Below, one piece after another: positions 1 through 8,897 of a stretch of 64,000 nt of DNA. Source of the stretch: Mycolicibacterium aichiense (GTDB taxonomy: Bacteria > Actinomycetota > Actinomycetes > Mycobacteriales > Mycobacteriaceae); the NCBI RefSeq assembly GCF_010726245.1, contig NZ_AP022561.1, forward strand, positions 620,001 through 684,000, in the 5' to 3' direction. Position 1 is the first letter of the stretch. Each line of letters starts with the position of its first letter. Position numbers and translations under genes: made by a program. The notes under the pieces were generated by a model, which saw only the letters and a list, made by a program, of their open reading frames with translations, had not been told where the DNA came from and did not search any database.

Positions 1-645
1 GCGGCCCTGGCCGGTTCGGCCAAGCACGCGCAACGCCATGCCGACAACGGTGTCGACATCGTCATCGCACAGGGGCACGAGGCGGGTGGACACACCGGCG
101 AGATCGGCTCGATGGTGCTGTGGCCGGAGATCGTGGAAGAATTAGCCGCGGTTTCGCCTCAAACTGCCGTGCTCGCCGCCGGCGGAATCGGCACCGGCAG
201 GCAGGTGGCGGCGGCGCTGGCTCTTGGCGCACAGGGTGTTTGGATGGGATCGGCGTTCCTGACCGCCGAGGAGTACGACCTCGGCGTGCGCAGCGGCGAG
301 GGACCGTCGGTGATCCAGCAGGCGCTGCTGGGGGCGACGTCCGCCGACACCGTGCGCCGGCGGATCTACTCCGGCAAGCCAGCCCGGCTGCTCAAGAGCC
401 GGTGGACCGACGCCTGGGACGCCGAGGGCGCACCCGACCCGCTGCCGATGCCGCTGCAGAACGTCCTCGTCAGCGAGGCGCATCAGCGGATGAGCGCGTC
501 GGCGGATCCGACCACCGTCGCGATGCCGGTCGGTCAGATCGTGGGCCGGATGAACGAGATCCGTCCGGTCGCCGACATCATCGCCGAACTGGTCACGGGC
601 TTCGAGTCGGCGACCCGGAAACTGGACACGATCCGCGACAGCTGA
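1..645 (+). CDS. Nitronate monooxygenase (2-nitropropane dioxygenase family), 5' truncated
   Basis: The reading frame is open from the first base of the window, so the N-terminal half lies upstream. What is visible is the C-terminal part of an FMN-dependent TIM barrel. It includes the family signature AQGHEAGGHTG near the left edge and a following phosphate-binding stretch (LAAGGIGTGRQVAAALALGAQGV, residues 55-77 of the visible part) that holds FMN. Such enzymes oxidise nitronates, and related actinobacterial members sit in lipid and steroid catabolic clusters. It ends 28 bases before the amidohydrolase gene and is probably cotranscribed with it and ilvX. The true substrate cannot be read from the sequence. 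Confidence 0.85.
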   Translation, partial: AALAGSAKHAQRHADNGVDIVIAQGHEAGGHTGEIGSMVLWPEIVEELAAVSPQTAVLAAGGIGTGRQVAAALALGAQGVWMGSAFLTAEEYDLGVRSGEGPSVIQQALLGATSADTVRRRIYSGKPARLLKSRWTDAWDAEGAPDPLPMPLQNVLVSEAHQRMSASADPTTVAMPVGQIVGRMNEIRPVADIIAELVTGFESATRKLDTIRDS

Positions 646-673
646 GCCGGGTGCGCGTCTACAGTCGAACGCG

Positions 674-1507
674 ATGACGATCGACGTGTGGATGCAGCAT
701 CCCACTGCGCGGTTTCTGGCCAGCGAGTTCCTTGCGTCGCTGCGCCGCTGGACCGGCGGGCAGATTCCCGAGGGCGAACTGCCCATCGAGTCGACTCTTG
801 AATCGATGGACGTTGCCGGTGTCGACATCGGCCTGTTGAGCGCCTGGCGCGGCCCCCACGGCCAGGACCTGGTGTCCAACGACGAGGTCGCCGAGTGGGT
901 TCGCCGGCATCCGACGCGGTTCGCGGGGCTGGCCGCCGTGGATCTCGACCGACCGATGACCGCGGTCCGCGAACTACGCCGACGGGTGCGGGACGAGGGT
1001 TTCGTGGGCCTGCGAGTGGTGCCGTGGCTATGGGGCGCACCGCCGACGGATCGTCGCTATTACCCACTGTTCGCCGAATGCGTCGAACTCGGCGTGCCGT
1101 TCTGTACCCAGGTGGGCCACACCGGTCCATTGCGTCCCTCGGAAACGGGGCGGCCGATTCCTTACATCGATGAGATAGCCCTGGACTTCCCCGAACTCAC
1201 CATCGTCTGCGGACACGTCGGGTATCCCTGGACCGAGGAGATGGTCGCGGTCTGCCGCAAGCACGAGAATGTCTACATCGATACCTCGGCCTACACCTCC
1301 CGGCGCTTACCGAAGGAGCTCGTGACCTTTATGAAGACAGGCACCGGCGCGCGGAAAGTGTTGTTCGGCACCAACTATCCGATGATCGGGCACGCTCACG
1401 CGCTGGACGGCCTCGACGAACTCGAGCTGCCCGAATCGTCCTGCTCAGCGTATCTGCACGACAACGCCGCGCGGGTTTTCGCCAAGATCGGGAATCTCGC
1501 CGCATGA
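674..1507 (+). CDS. Amidohydrolase-2 family TIM-barrel protein (Rv3510c-like) with degenerate metal site
   Basis: This 277-residue protein has the amidohydrolase-2 (ACMS decarboxylase-like) fold, seen in TQVGHTG near residue 155, CGHVGYPW near 180, and a closing FGTNYP motif near 234. Active members normally carry an N-terminal HxH metal motif and an Asp in FG[ST]D. Here the N-terminus reads DVWMQHP and the Asp position is Asn, so the metal site looks incomplete. The stop overlaps the ilvX start by ATGA, which indicates translational coupling. The pair corresponds to Rv3510c-Rv3509c in M. tuberculosis. Whether it is a decarboxylase, a hydrolase or a non-catalytic partner of the ThDP enzyme cannot be told from the sequence. 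Confidence 0.8.
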   Translation: MTIDVWMQHPTARFLASEFLASLRRWTGGQIPEGELPIESTLESMDVAGVDIGLLSAWRGPHGQDLVSNDEVAEWVRRHPTRFAGLAAVDLDRPMTAVRELRRRVRDEGFVGLRVVPWLWGAPPTDRRYYPLFAECVELGVPFCTQVGHTGPLRPSETGRPIPYIDEIALDFPELTIVCGHVGYPWTEEMVAVCRKHENVYIDTSAYTSRRLPKELVTFMKTGTGARKVLFGTNYPMIGHAHALDGLDELELPESSCSAYLHDNAARVFAKIGNLAA

Positions 1508-3060
1508 ACGGCGCACAGGCACTGATCTCAACCCTGGTCGACCACGGTGTGCGGGTGTGCTTCGCCAACCCCGGTACATCGGAGATGCACTTCGTCGCCG
1601 CGTTGGACACCGTGCCGCAGATGCGCGGTGTGTTAACCCTTTTCGAAGGCGTCGCCACCGGCGCCGCCGACGGATACGCCCGCATCGCCGACGAGCCCGC
1701 CGCGGTCTTGCTGCACCTGGGCCCGGGCCTGGGCAACGGCCTGGCCAACCTGCACAACGCACGACGGGCGCATGTCCCAGCGGTCGTGGTCGTCGGTGAC
1801 CACGCCACCTATCACAAGAAATACGACGCGCCGCTGGAGTCCGACATCGATTCGGTGGCCAAGACCGTGTCGGGCTGGGTGCACCGAACCATGGCGGTCG
1901 CCGACGTAGCCGCCGATACCGCGGCGGCCATCGCATCCGCGCGCGCCCACCGGCACATCGCCACACTGATCCTGCCCGCGGATGTCTCGTGGGATGAGGG
2001 CGCATCAGGCGTGAAAGAGGTTGCGGCACAGCCGGCCGCGGTCCTTCACGAGGCCGAGCAGATCGAGTCGGCGCTACGCTCGGGTGAGCCGACGGTGATC
2101 ATGGTCGGTGGTGACGCCACCGGGGCCGACGGCCTGTCTGCGGCGGTCAGACTCGCCCAGGCGTGCGGATCGCAGGTGTTGTGCGAGACGTTCCCGACGC
2201 GCCTGGAGCGCGGGGCCGGTCTGCCTGCTGTCGAACGGCTCGCCTACTTCGCCGAAGCGGCGACCGCCCAGCTCGCCGGGGCCCGACATCTGGTGCTGGC
2301 GGGCGCGCCGCACCCGGTGTCGTTCTTCGCCTATCCCGGCAAGCCGAGTGACCTGGTGTCCGAGGGCTGTGCGGTCCACACGTTGGCCGGGCCGGTCGGC
2401 GCCAGGGCCGCACTGAGCGCGCTCGCCGACCGGATCGCGCCGGCCGAGACCGCCGCCACCGCCGAACTGTCGCGGCCGGCGCTGCCGAGCGGTCCGCTCA
2501 ACGTCATGACCTCAGCCGACGTGATCGGCGCGCTGCTGCCCGAGCGCGCCATCGTCGTCGACGAGTCGAACACGTCGGGAGTCCTTCTGGCGCAAGCGAC
2601 GTCCGGTGCCCCGGCGCACGACTGGCTGACTCTCACCGGAGGCGCGATCGGCTATGCGCTGCCGGTGTCGGTCGGTGCCGCCGTCGCCGCACCGGATCGC
2701 CCGGTGGTCTGTCTGGAGTCCGACGGATCGGCGATGTACACAATCTCGGCATTGTGGACCCAAGCCCGCGAACAGCTCGACGTCACGACCGTCGTCTACG
2801 CCAATCGCGCCTACGACATCCTTCGCATCGAGCTGCAGCGGGTCGGTGCCGAGGCGGCGGGGCAGCGGCCGGGTCCCAAAGCGGAGTCACTCCTCGACTT
2901 GACCAGTCCGACATTGGATTTCGTTCGCATCTCCAAAGGTATGGGGGTTCCGGCTCGCCGGGTCGGCACCGCCGAGGAATTCGCCGACGCGCTGCGGTGG
3001 GCTTTCGACGAGCCGGGCCCCCACCTGATCGAGGCGGTCATGCCGTCGATCACCGGCTAG
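1504..3060 (+). CDS. ilvX: Thiamine diphosphate enzyme, acetolactate synthase large subunit-like IlvX
   Basis: This 518-residue protein shows the three-domain layout of ThDP-dependent decarboxylases. The N-terminal PYR domain has the cofactor-activating Glu in LFEGVATGAADGYARI (near residue 50). A central domain follows, then a C-terminal PP domain with the Mg/diphosphate motif ESDGSAMYT (near 405) and a downstream Asn in VVYANRAY. I recognise the sequence as the mycobacterial IlvX type (Rv3509c). No FAD-dependent regulatory subunit is nearby, and the real reaction is unlikely to be branched-chain amino acid synthesis. It overlaps the amidohydrolase stop at its start, and its stop overlaps the convergent cutinase stop by 4 bases. 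Confidence 0.88.
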   Translation: MNGAQALISTLVDHGVRVCFANPGTSEMHFVAALDTVPQMRGVLTLFEGVATGAADGYARIADEPAAVLLHLGPGLGNGLANLHNARRAHVPAVVVVGDHATYHKKYDAPLESDIDSVAKTVSGWVHRTMAVADVAADTAAAIASARAHRHIATLILPADVSWDEGASGVKEVAAQPAAVLHEAEQIESALRSGEPTVIMVGGDATGADGLSAAVRLAQACGSQVLCETFPTRLERGAGLPAVERLAYFAEAATAQLAGARHLVLAGAPHPVSFFAYPGKPSDLVSEGCAVHTLAGPVGARAALSALADRIAPAETAATAELSRPALPSGPLNVMTSADVIGALLPERAIVVDESNTSGVLLAQATSGAPAHDWLTLTGGAIGYALPVSVGAAVAAPDRPVVCLESDGSAMYTISALWTQAREQLDVTTVVYANRAYDILRIELQRVGAEAAGQRPGPKAESLLDLTSPTLDFVRISKGMGVPARRVGTAEEFADALRWAFDEPGPHLIEAVMPSITG

Positions 3061-3716
3061 AGCCGCTTGGCCACGAAGTCCGCCGCCTGCGCGACCATGC
3101 CGTTGCGGGCATACATCGAGTGCGCGGCGCTGTTGCCGCCCTCCAGTGAGCAGATCGGGTCGCCGCCGGCACACAGGTCGATCGTCTTGCCGACGTAGGC
3201 AGGGCCGATCGGAACCGACGGTTGGCCGATCGCGGCCATGAACTTCGGCGACGGTTTGCCGAACAGCGCGACCGCGGCGACGTGGTCGGCGACCCCGCCC
3301 GGCAACGGTAGGGGCGTGCCGGGTGGGATGGTGTAGCCGCCGGGTATCGCGTCCGCGGTGACGAAACCGACCACGGCCGCGCCCTGGGAGTAGCCGCCCA
3401 GCACGAGCTTGGTGTTCGGACAGTTCGCGGCCACGGTGGCAACCTGCGTGCTGCCGTCCACCACACCTTGGACGCCCGTGGGGAAGTCGGTGCTGGCCGG
3501 ATAGTCCACCGCGGACACGTCAACGGTCTTCGTGCCGAGCTCGTCTCGCAGTGCGTCGACGAATGCCTGCCCGGTTCGCCCGATGCCCGGCGCTTCGGTG
3601 GTTCCACGCGCGAAGACCACCTGGACGTCAGGACACGCCGCGGCGTGCGAGACCGGCGAAACCACGAGGCCCCCGGCGGCCGCGATCAGCGCGACAGCGA
3701 GGTTGACACACTTCAT
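3057..3716 (-). CDS. Secreted cutinase-family serine esterase (CULP)
   Basis: This 219-residue protein begins with a hydrophobic Sec signal peptide ending near SHAAA (about residue 26). It then shows the cutinase alpha/beta-hydrolase fold with nucleophile motif GGYSQGA (Ser110), catalytic Asp in AGGDPIC (about 186) and His in NSAAHSMY (199). Cys residues near 28/99 and 182/189 are the usual disulfide pairs. Family members are exported lipases or phospholipases rather than true cutin hydrolases. The gene is convergent with ilvX and lies 18 bases downstream of fadD17 on the same strand, so it may be read as the last gene of the fadE26-fadE27-fadD17 transcript. In M. tuberculosis, PE_PGRS genes occupy this position instead. 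Confidence 0.9.
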   Translation of the reverse strand: MKCVNLAVALIAAAGGLVVSPVSHAAACPDVQVVFARGTTEAPGIGRTGQAFVDALRDELGTKTVDVSAVDYPASTDFPTGVQGVVDGSTQVATVAANCPNTKLVLGGYSQGAAVVGFVTADAIPGGYTIPPGTPLPLPGGVADHVAAVALFGKPSPKFMAAIGQPSVPIGPAYVGKTIDLCAGGDPICSLEGGNSAAHSMYARNGMVAQAADFVAKRL

Positions 3717-3734
3717 TCCCGGAACGGTTCCCGG

Positions 3735-5276
3735 TCAGCGCGGTATCTCAAACACCGGGTCGTCGCACTCGAGTGCCTGCGCCGACAGCCTGCGCTTGAT
3801 GATCTTGAACGTCTCGGTGCGCGGCAAAGACGTGCTGACCCGCACGAATGACGGCCACTGCTTGGGTCCGAGATCGGCTTGGGCGGTCAGGAACTCCCGG
3901 AATTTGTCCACATCGAACGTCGCGTCCTCGGGCATGACCAGCGCGGCCATCACCCGGTCACCGACCGCGGGGTCGGGGATGGCGTACACCGCCGCCTCGG
4001 TCACGTCGGGATAGCGCATCAGCACCCGCTCGATCGGCGCGGTGCCCAGGTTCTCGCCGTCGACCCGCATCCAGTCGCCCAGCCGGCCCGCGAAGTGCAC
4101 GTAGCCGGCGTCGTCGCGGTAGGCCAGATCGCCGCTGTGGTAAACCCCGCCCGTCATGCGCTCCGACTCGGCGTCCGGCGCGTTGTAGTAGCCGCGGAAG
4201 TTGCCCGGCCCGGTGAGGTTCACCAGTTCGCCGATGACCCCGGGCGGGCACGGCTCGCCGGTGTCGACATCGACGATCTCCAGACCCTCGGGCAGCGGGC
4301 CCAGCGCGCCCTCGGGGGTGTCCGGGGTACGGGCGATGTTGACGCCGCCCTCGGTGGATCCGAATCCGTCGACCACCGTCACTCCGAAACGCTTGGCGAA
4401 CCGGTCGATGTCGCGTGGCGCGGCTTCGTTGCCGTAGACGATCCGCAGCGGGTTGTCGGCATCGTCGGGGCGCGCCGGGGTGGCCAGGATGTAGGACATC
4501 GGTTTACCGACGTAATTCGCGTAGGTCGCGTTGAACCGACGCGCATCCGGGATGAACTGGGAAGCGGAGAACTTGCGGCGCAACGCAATCGAGGCTCCCG
4601 CCGCCACCGCGACAGCCCAGCCCGCCATCACCGCGTTGGAGTGGAACAACGGCATCGACAGGTAGCAGGTGTCGGCGGGTCCGAGGCCGAATCGTTCGGA
4701 CAGCATCACACCCGGGACGGCCACCTTCTCGTGGGTGCACCGCACCGCCTTGGGGTCGCCGCTGGTGCCCGAGGTGAAGATCAGCATGAACAGATCGTCG
4801 AACGCCCTGGGCGCGAACGAGACCGGGGATCCGCGGAACCGGGCGAGCTCATCGGCCCACTCCGGCGAACCGACGTCGATGACGGCCATACCCTCCGGTG
4901 CGAAGCCGGCGCCGTAGGTCTGCGGACCTACCCCGTCCCCATCGGCGAGGACCAGCTGACAGTCGGCGGTCGCGATGTCCCGCGCCAGTGCCTCACCGCG
5001 GCGGGTGGGGTTCAGTCCGACCGGGACCAGTCCGGCCATCGCGGCCGCCACCAGCAGCGACGAGAAGAACGGCGTGTTGCCCAGCAGCACGCCGACGTGC
5101 GGGGGCTTGGCCGGATCGAGCCGCGCCGTGCACGCCGCAGCAAGGTCCGCGGCGTCCTGAATATGTTGGCGCCAGGTCGAATACGAGCCGTCGTCGGCGT
5201 GGATGCCGCGATCGTCGACGTCAGCCAGCCGCTCCAGCAGGTCGGTGACGGTCGGCTGGCTCAGCGATCCGGTCAA
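3735..5276 (-). CDS. fadD17: Steroid side-chain acyl-CoA synthetase FadD17
   Basis: This 513-residue AMP-forming acyl-CoA ligase has the P-loop motif IFTSGTSGDPKAV at residues 166-178, the A5 motif GFGSTEGG near 310, the A7/A8 stretch YHSGDLAYRDDAGY and GDWMR, and a C-terminal lysine region FKIIKRRL. The sequence closely tracks Rv3506 as I recall it. FadD17 activates steroid carboxylic side chains to CoA thioesters, feeding the FadE26-FadE27 dehydrogenase. The start is TTG, overlapping the fadE27 stop as TTGA, so the three genes form a coupled operon fadE26-fadE27-fadD17. The operon is expected to be under KstR control from the site at 7640-7653. Confidence 0.92.
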   Translation of the reverse strand: MTGSLSQPTVTDLLERLADVDDRGIHADDGSYSTWRQHIQDAADLAAACTARLDPAKPPHVGVLLGNTPFFSSLLVAAAMAGLVPVGLNPTRRGEALARDIATADCQLVLADGDGVGPQTYGAGFAPEGMAVIDVGSPEWADELARFRGSPVSFAPRAFDDLFMLIFTSGTSGDPKAVRCTHEKVAVPGVMLSERFGLGPADTCYLSMPLFHSNAVMAGWAVAVAAGASIALRRKFSASQFIPDARRFNATYANYVGKPMSYILATPARPDDADNPLRIVYGNEAAPRDIDRFAKRFGVTVVDGFGSTEGGVNIARTPDTPEGALGPLPEGLEIVDVDTGEPCPPGVIGELVNLTGPGNFRGYYNAPDAESERMTGGVYHSGDLAYRDDAGYVHFAGRLGDWMRVDGENLGTAPIERVLMRYPDVTEAAVYAIPDPAVGDRVMAALVMPEDATFDVDKFREFLTAQADLGPKQWPSFVRVSTSLPRTETFKIIKRRLSAQALECDDPVFEIPR

Positions 5277-6370
5277 GCCGGCGTGTCGGCCAGCTCACGG
5301 CCGATCTGTCGCAGCTGCGCGGTCGCACCGCCCAGCGCGAACTCGATCTGCTTGGCAGTGAGGAAGTAACGATGCACCTGATGATCGACATCGATCCCGA
5401 CGCCACCATGGACGTGCACGGTGGTGTGGGCGACCCGGTGTCCCGCCTCGGCAGCCCAGAACGCGGCGGTGGCCACTTCGGGGTCGGCAGGCAGGTCCTC
5501 CGATAGACGCCAGGAGGCCTGCACCAGCGCCAGCCCGAGGCCCTTGATGTCGATGTAGTCGTCGGCAAGCCGGGCGGAGACCGCCTGGAAGCTGCCGATC
5601 GGCCGGTCGAACTGTTCGCGGGTCCGGGCATACTCGGCCGTCAACTCCAGCGCGCGCTCCAACACGCCGAGCTGGAAGGCGGTGTACCCCAACGTCTTGT
5701 GGGTGGACAACCACGCGAGCACCTCGGCGTCACCGACGACCCGGTCGGCGCCGACCTCGACGCCGGCGAGGTCGAGCTCACCCGAGCTGTTCAGACCGGT
5801 GGTGAGCAGCGACGTCACCGACACTCCGGCGTCGTCCTTGGCCACCAGGAAGACCTTTGTGCCGGAATCGGTTTCAGCGGGAACCAGGAACGCGTCGGCG
5901 ACCGGACCGAACGGGACCTGGGTACGGGTGCCGGTCAGCCGGAACCCGCCACCGGTGGCGGCGGCCTGCACGGGCCCCTGGCCGAATTCGCCGTCGAGGG
6001 CGACGGTCAGGATTTTCTCGCCGGCCACCGCCGGGGCTGCCCACTGCTCGCGCAGTTCCGGTGTTCCGACCCGGCCGAGAGCTCCTGCGCCGAGGACGAC
6101 CGACTCCAGGTAGGGCACCGCGGCAAGCTGACGGCCCAGCGCCGCCAGGATCGCCGTCTGCTCCAGCACGCCGAACCCCGCGCCGCCCACCGACTCCGGT
6201 GCGGCGGTGGACAGGATGTCCGCGTCGATCAGCTTGCGCCACAGTTCGGTGTCGAAGCGCTGCTCGAGGCTGTCCAGCTCACGCTGGTGCTGCGGGGTGC
6301 AGACGGCATCGACGATGGTGCCGACGAGACCCGAAAGATCTTGTGCTGCTTCTGTTCTGGTGAAATCCAT
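5273..6370 (-). CDS. fadE27: Acyl-CoA dehydrogenase FadE27 (ChsE5), small partner subunit
   Basis: This 365-residue acyl-CoA dehydrogenase-fold protein is shorter and more divergent than its upstream neighbour. The C-terminal helical domain is recognisable from REQFDRPIGSFQAVSARLADDYID (residues 256-279). A conserved stretch with a HGGVGID motif, HVHGGVGIDVDHQVHRY, lies near 330. In M. tuberculosis FadE26 and FadE27 form an alpha2beta2 heterotetramer that dehydrogenates the cholesterol side-chain CoA ester, with FAD and the catalytic Glu contributed mainly by the other subunit. The adjacency and order here match that model. The gene starts 27 bases after fadE26 ends and its stop overlaps the fadD17 TTG start. 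Confidence 0.92.
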   Translation of the reverse strand: MDFTRTEAAQDLSGLVGTIVDAVCTPQHQRELDSLEQRFDTELWRKLIDADILSTAAPESVGGAGFGVLEQTAILAALGRQLAAVPYLESVVLGAGALGRVGTPELREQWAAPAVAGEKILTVALDGEFGQGPVQAAATGGGFRLTGTRTQVPFGPVADAFLVPAETDSGTKVFLVAKDDAGVSVTSLLTTGLNSSGELDLAGVEVGADRVVGDAEVLAWLSTHKTLGYTAFQLGVLERALELTAEYARTREQFDRPIGSFQAVSARLADDYIDIKGLGLALVQASWRLSEDLPADPEVATAAFWAAEAGHRVAHTTVHVHGGVGIDVDHQVHRYFLTAKQIEFALGGATAQLRQIGRELADTPA

Positions 6371-6397
6371 GTTGGTCCTAAGTCTTCTCGGGTCGTG

Positions 6398-7582
6398 TCA
6401 GCGGTTGACTCGGGGCAGGCCCAGGGCGACCATGCCGATGATGTCGCGCTGGATCTCGTTGGTACCGCCACCGAAGGTGAGGATCAGGGCCGCGCGGTGC
6501 ATCCGCTCGATCCGGCCGCGGAGCAGGGCGCCGGGCGAATCTTGGCGCAGGGTGGCTGAGGGGCCGAGGATCTCCATCAGCAACCGGTAGGCCTCGGTGG
6601 CCAGTTCGGTACCGAAGACCTTGGCCGCAGACGCATCGGCGGGGCTCAACGTCCCGCTCTTGGCGGATGCCAGCTCCCAGTTGATCAGCTTGAGGTACTC
6701 GCCCTTGGCCAGCACCCGCGCGAGGTTGAGCTGAACCCATTCGGAATCGATGAGGCGGTTGCCGTGGGCGTCCTTGGTGTTCTGTGCCCACTCCCGAACC
6801 TGGTTGAGCGCCAGGAAGATCGGCTGGGCCGACACCAGTGCGACCCGCTCGTGGTTGAGCTGATTGGTGACCAGCTTCCAGCCGCCGTTCTCCTCGCCCA
6901 CCCGGCTGCTCACCGGCACGCGGACATCCTGGTAATAGGTGGCGCTGGTGCCGACGCCGGCCATCGTGTGCACCGGGGTCCAGGAGAAACCGTCGGCGGT
7001 GGTCGGCACGATCAGCACCGAGATGCCGCGGTGCTTCTTCGCCTCGGGGTTGGTGCGCACCGCCAGCCAGACGTAGTCGGCGTACTGGATCAGGCTGGTC
7101 CACATCTTCTGGCCGTTGACCACGTAGTCGTCGCCGTCGCGCACCGCGGTGGTGCGCAACGCCGCCAGGTCGGTGCCTGCGCCGGGCTCGGAGTAGCCGA
7201 TCGCGAAGTGCAGATCACCCGAGGCGATCTTCGGCAGGTAGAACTTCTTCTGCTCCTCGGTGCCGAACGCCATGATCGTGGGCGCGACGCTGTTGATCGT
7301 CAGGAACGGCACCGGCGCGCCGGCGATGGCCGCTTCGTCGGTGAAGATCAGGGAATCCATCGGGTCGCGGTTCTGACCGCCGTACTCCTCGGGCCAGTTC
7401 AGCGTGAGCCAGCCGTCCTTACCCATCTGGGAAACGGTCTCGCGGTAGATGTTGCCGGTGCCGATCTCGCCGCCCGAGGTCGACGTCAATGCTTCCAGGC
7501 GTTCCGGCGTCATCAGCTTGCCGAAGTACGAGCGCAGCTCGCGCCGCAGCTCCTCTTGTTCGGGGGTGTAACTGATCCGCAT
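6398..7582 (-). CDS. fadE26: Acyl-CoA dehydrogenase FadE26 (ChsE4), catalytic subunit
   Basis: This 394-residue acyl-CoA dehydrogenase has the FAD-binding motif AIGYSEPGAGTDLAAL in the middle domain (about residues 131-146) and the C-terminal signature FGGGTNEIQRDIIGM (about 373-387). I chose the ATG giving MRISYTPEQEELR because GGAGGA lies about 9 bases upstream of it. The open frame continues upstream without a better start and would run through the operator. The product pairs with FadE27 to introduce a double bond in the cholesterol side-chain CoA ester (beta-oxidation step 1). It is the first gene of the leftward operon and is transcribed divergently from fdxD. Confidence 0.93.
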   Translation of the reverse strand: MRISYTPEQEELRRELRSYFGKLMTPERLEALTSTSGGEIGTGNIYRETVSQMGKDGWLTLNWPEEYGGQNRDPMDSLIFTDEAAIAGAPVPFLTINSVAPTIMAFGTEEQKKFYLPKIASGDLHFAIGYSEPGAGTDLAALRTTAVRDGDDYVVNGQKMWTSLIQYADYVWLAVRTNPEAKKHRGISVLIVPTTADGFSWTPVHTMAGVGTSATYYQDVRVPVSSRVGEENGGWKLVTNQLNHERVALVSAQPIFLALNQVREWAQNTKDAHGNRLIDSEWVQLNLARVLAKGEYLKLINWELASAKSGTLSPADASAAKVFGTELATEAYRLLMEILGPSATLRQDSPGALLRGRIERMHRAALILTFGGGTNEIQRDIIGMVALGLPRVNR

Positions 7583-7639
7583 CGACTCGATCCTCCGCTG
7601 AAAGTTGCAAGCTGTCGACGACCCGCCGACACTCCTGGT

Positions 7640-7653
7640 TGTAACACGTTCTA
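7640..7653. promoter_or_regulatory. KstR operator in the fadE26/fdxD divergent region
   Basis: The sequence tgtAACacGTTcta fits the published KstR consensus TnnAACnnGTTnnA at all eight fixed positions. It lies 57 bases upstream of the fadE26 start and about 105 bases upstream of fdxD, in the only intergenic space between the two divergent steroid catabolism operons. KstR is the TetR-family repressor of sterol degradation, released by a steroid-acyl-CoA ligand. No kstR gene is in this window. Confidence 0.85.
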
Positions 7654-7757
7654 GTCTTGTGGTCCAGCGCCCGTTAGGCCGGGATATGGATCGTTCTGGT
7701 CGTATCGTGGTGCTGCGAACGCCCGGGCGTCGGGGTCTGTCAGCCAAGGAGGTTGTC

Positions 7758-7949
7758 ATGCGAGTCGAAGTCGACCGTGATCGTTGTGAAGGTAACGCTG
7801 TCTGTGTGGGAATCGCGCCAGACCTGTTCGAACTGGACGACGAGGACTACGTGATCGTGACCAAGGATCCGATCCCCGCCGACCAGGAGGCGCTGGCCGA
7901 GCAGTCCATCGCCGAATGCCCTCGCGCCGCACTGACCCGCAAAGACTAG
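7758..7949 (+). CDS. fdxD: Small [3Fe-4S]-type ferredoxin FdxD
   Basis: This 63-residue acidic ferredoxin carries Cys10 and Cys16 in CEGNAVC and a third Cys followed by Pro in AECPRAAL. The missing fourth cysteine is typical of the single-cluster 3Fe-4S ferredoxins of mycobacteria. The ATG follows AAGGAGG at 7746-7752 with a 5-base spacer, which decides against the longer open frame upstream. It matches Rv3503c in content and position. It probably supplies electrons to a cytochrome P450 or another redox step in sterol breakdown. It is followed 13 bases later by the SDR gene, forming a rightward operon with the KstR site upstream. Confidence 0.92.
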   Translation: MRVEVDRDRCEGNAVCVGIAPDLFELDDEDYVIVTKDPIPADQEALAEQSIAECPRAALTRKD

Positions 7950-7962
7950 AGGTATTAGTAAG

Positions 7963-8883
7963 TTGACTGCAGAAGTGACCGGCGACGCCACCGATCTGAC
8001 CGGACGCGTCGCCGTGGTGACCGGCGCAGCCTCGGGCCTCGGCCGCGCCGAGGCCATCGGGCTGGCCCGCTCCGGCGCGACGGTCGTCGTCAATGACATG
8101 GCCAAGGCCCTCGACGAATCCGATGTGCTCGATGAGATCAGTGCCGCAGGCTCCAAGGGCGTCGCGGTGGCCGGCGACATCAGCCAGCGCTCGACGGCCG
8201 ATGAGCTGGTCTCCTGCGCCGACTCCCTCGGTGGGCTGAGCATCGTCGTGAACAACGCCGGCATCACCCGGGACCGCATGCTGTTCAACATGTCCGACGA
8301 GGACTGGGACGCGGTCATCGCGGTGCACCTGCGCGGGCACTTCCTGCTGACCCGCAACGCGGCAACGTACTGGCGCAACCAGGCCAAGGAGAATGGTGGC
8401 TCGGTTTACGGCCGGATCATCAACACCACGTCGGAAGCCGGGCTGTCCGGACCGATCGGCCAGGCCAACTACGGTGCCGCCAAGGCCGGTATCACGGCGC
8501 TGACGCTGACGGCGTCCCGCGCACTCGGGCGCTACGGTGTGCGGGCCAACGCGATCGCTCCCCGGGCGCGCACCGCGATGACCGCCGACGTGTTCGGCGA
8601 GGCTCCTGATCTTGCCGACGGTGAGGTCGATCCGCTGTCGCCCGAACATGTGGTCACGCTCGTACGTTTCTTGGCCTCGCCGGCCTCGGACAAGGTCAAC
8701 GGACAGGTGTTCGTCGTCTACGGCCCGTCGGTCGCGTTGGTGGCCGCACCGACCACCGAGCAGCAGTTCGATGCCGACGGCTCCGCGTGGGATCCGACAA
8801 CGCTGGGCGCCGCCATGGGGGCCTACTTTGCTGACCGCGACCCGGAGCGCACGTTCGGCGTGATGGGCCTGCTGCGCGACTGA
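7963..8883 (+). CDS. hsd4A: Short-chain dehydrogenase, Rv3502c / Hsd4A-like
   Basis: This 306-residue SDR has the NAD-binding motif VTGAASGLGRAEA (about residues 20-32), NNAG near 102, and the catalytic Ser plus YGAAKAG (about 171-177). The start is TTG; a GTG four codons later is also possible. Rv3502c homologues, called hsd4A in sterol-degrading mycobacteria, act as 17-beta-hydroxysteroid and/or beta-hydroxyacyl-CoA dehydrogenases in side-chain degradation. The 3' end faces otsA with only 14 bases between stop codons. In M. tuberculosis the yrbE4A/mce4 operon follows this gene; here it is absent. Confidence 0.85.
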   Translation: MTAEVTGDATDLTGRVAVVTGAASGLGRAEAIGLARSGATVVVNDMAKALDESDVLDEISAAGSKGVAVAGDISQRSTADELVSCADSLGGLSIVVNNAGITRDRMLFNMSDEDWDAVIAVHLRGHFLLTRNAATYWRNQAKENGGSVYGRIINTTSEAGLSGPIGQANYGAAKAGITALTLTASRALGRYGVRANAIAPRARTAMTADVFGEAPDLADGEVDPLSPEHVVTLVRFLASPASDKVNGQVFVVYGPSVALVAAPTTEQQFDADGSAWDPTTLGAAMGAYFADRDPERTFGVMGLLRD

Positions 8884-8897
8884 TCGGCCTGACCGGA

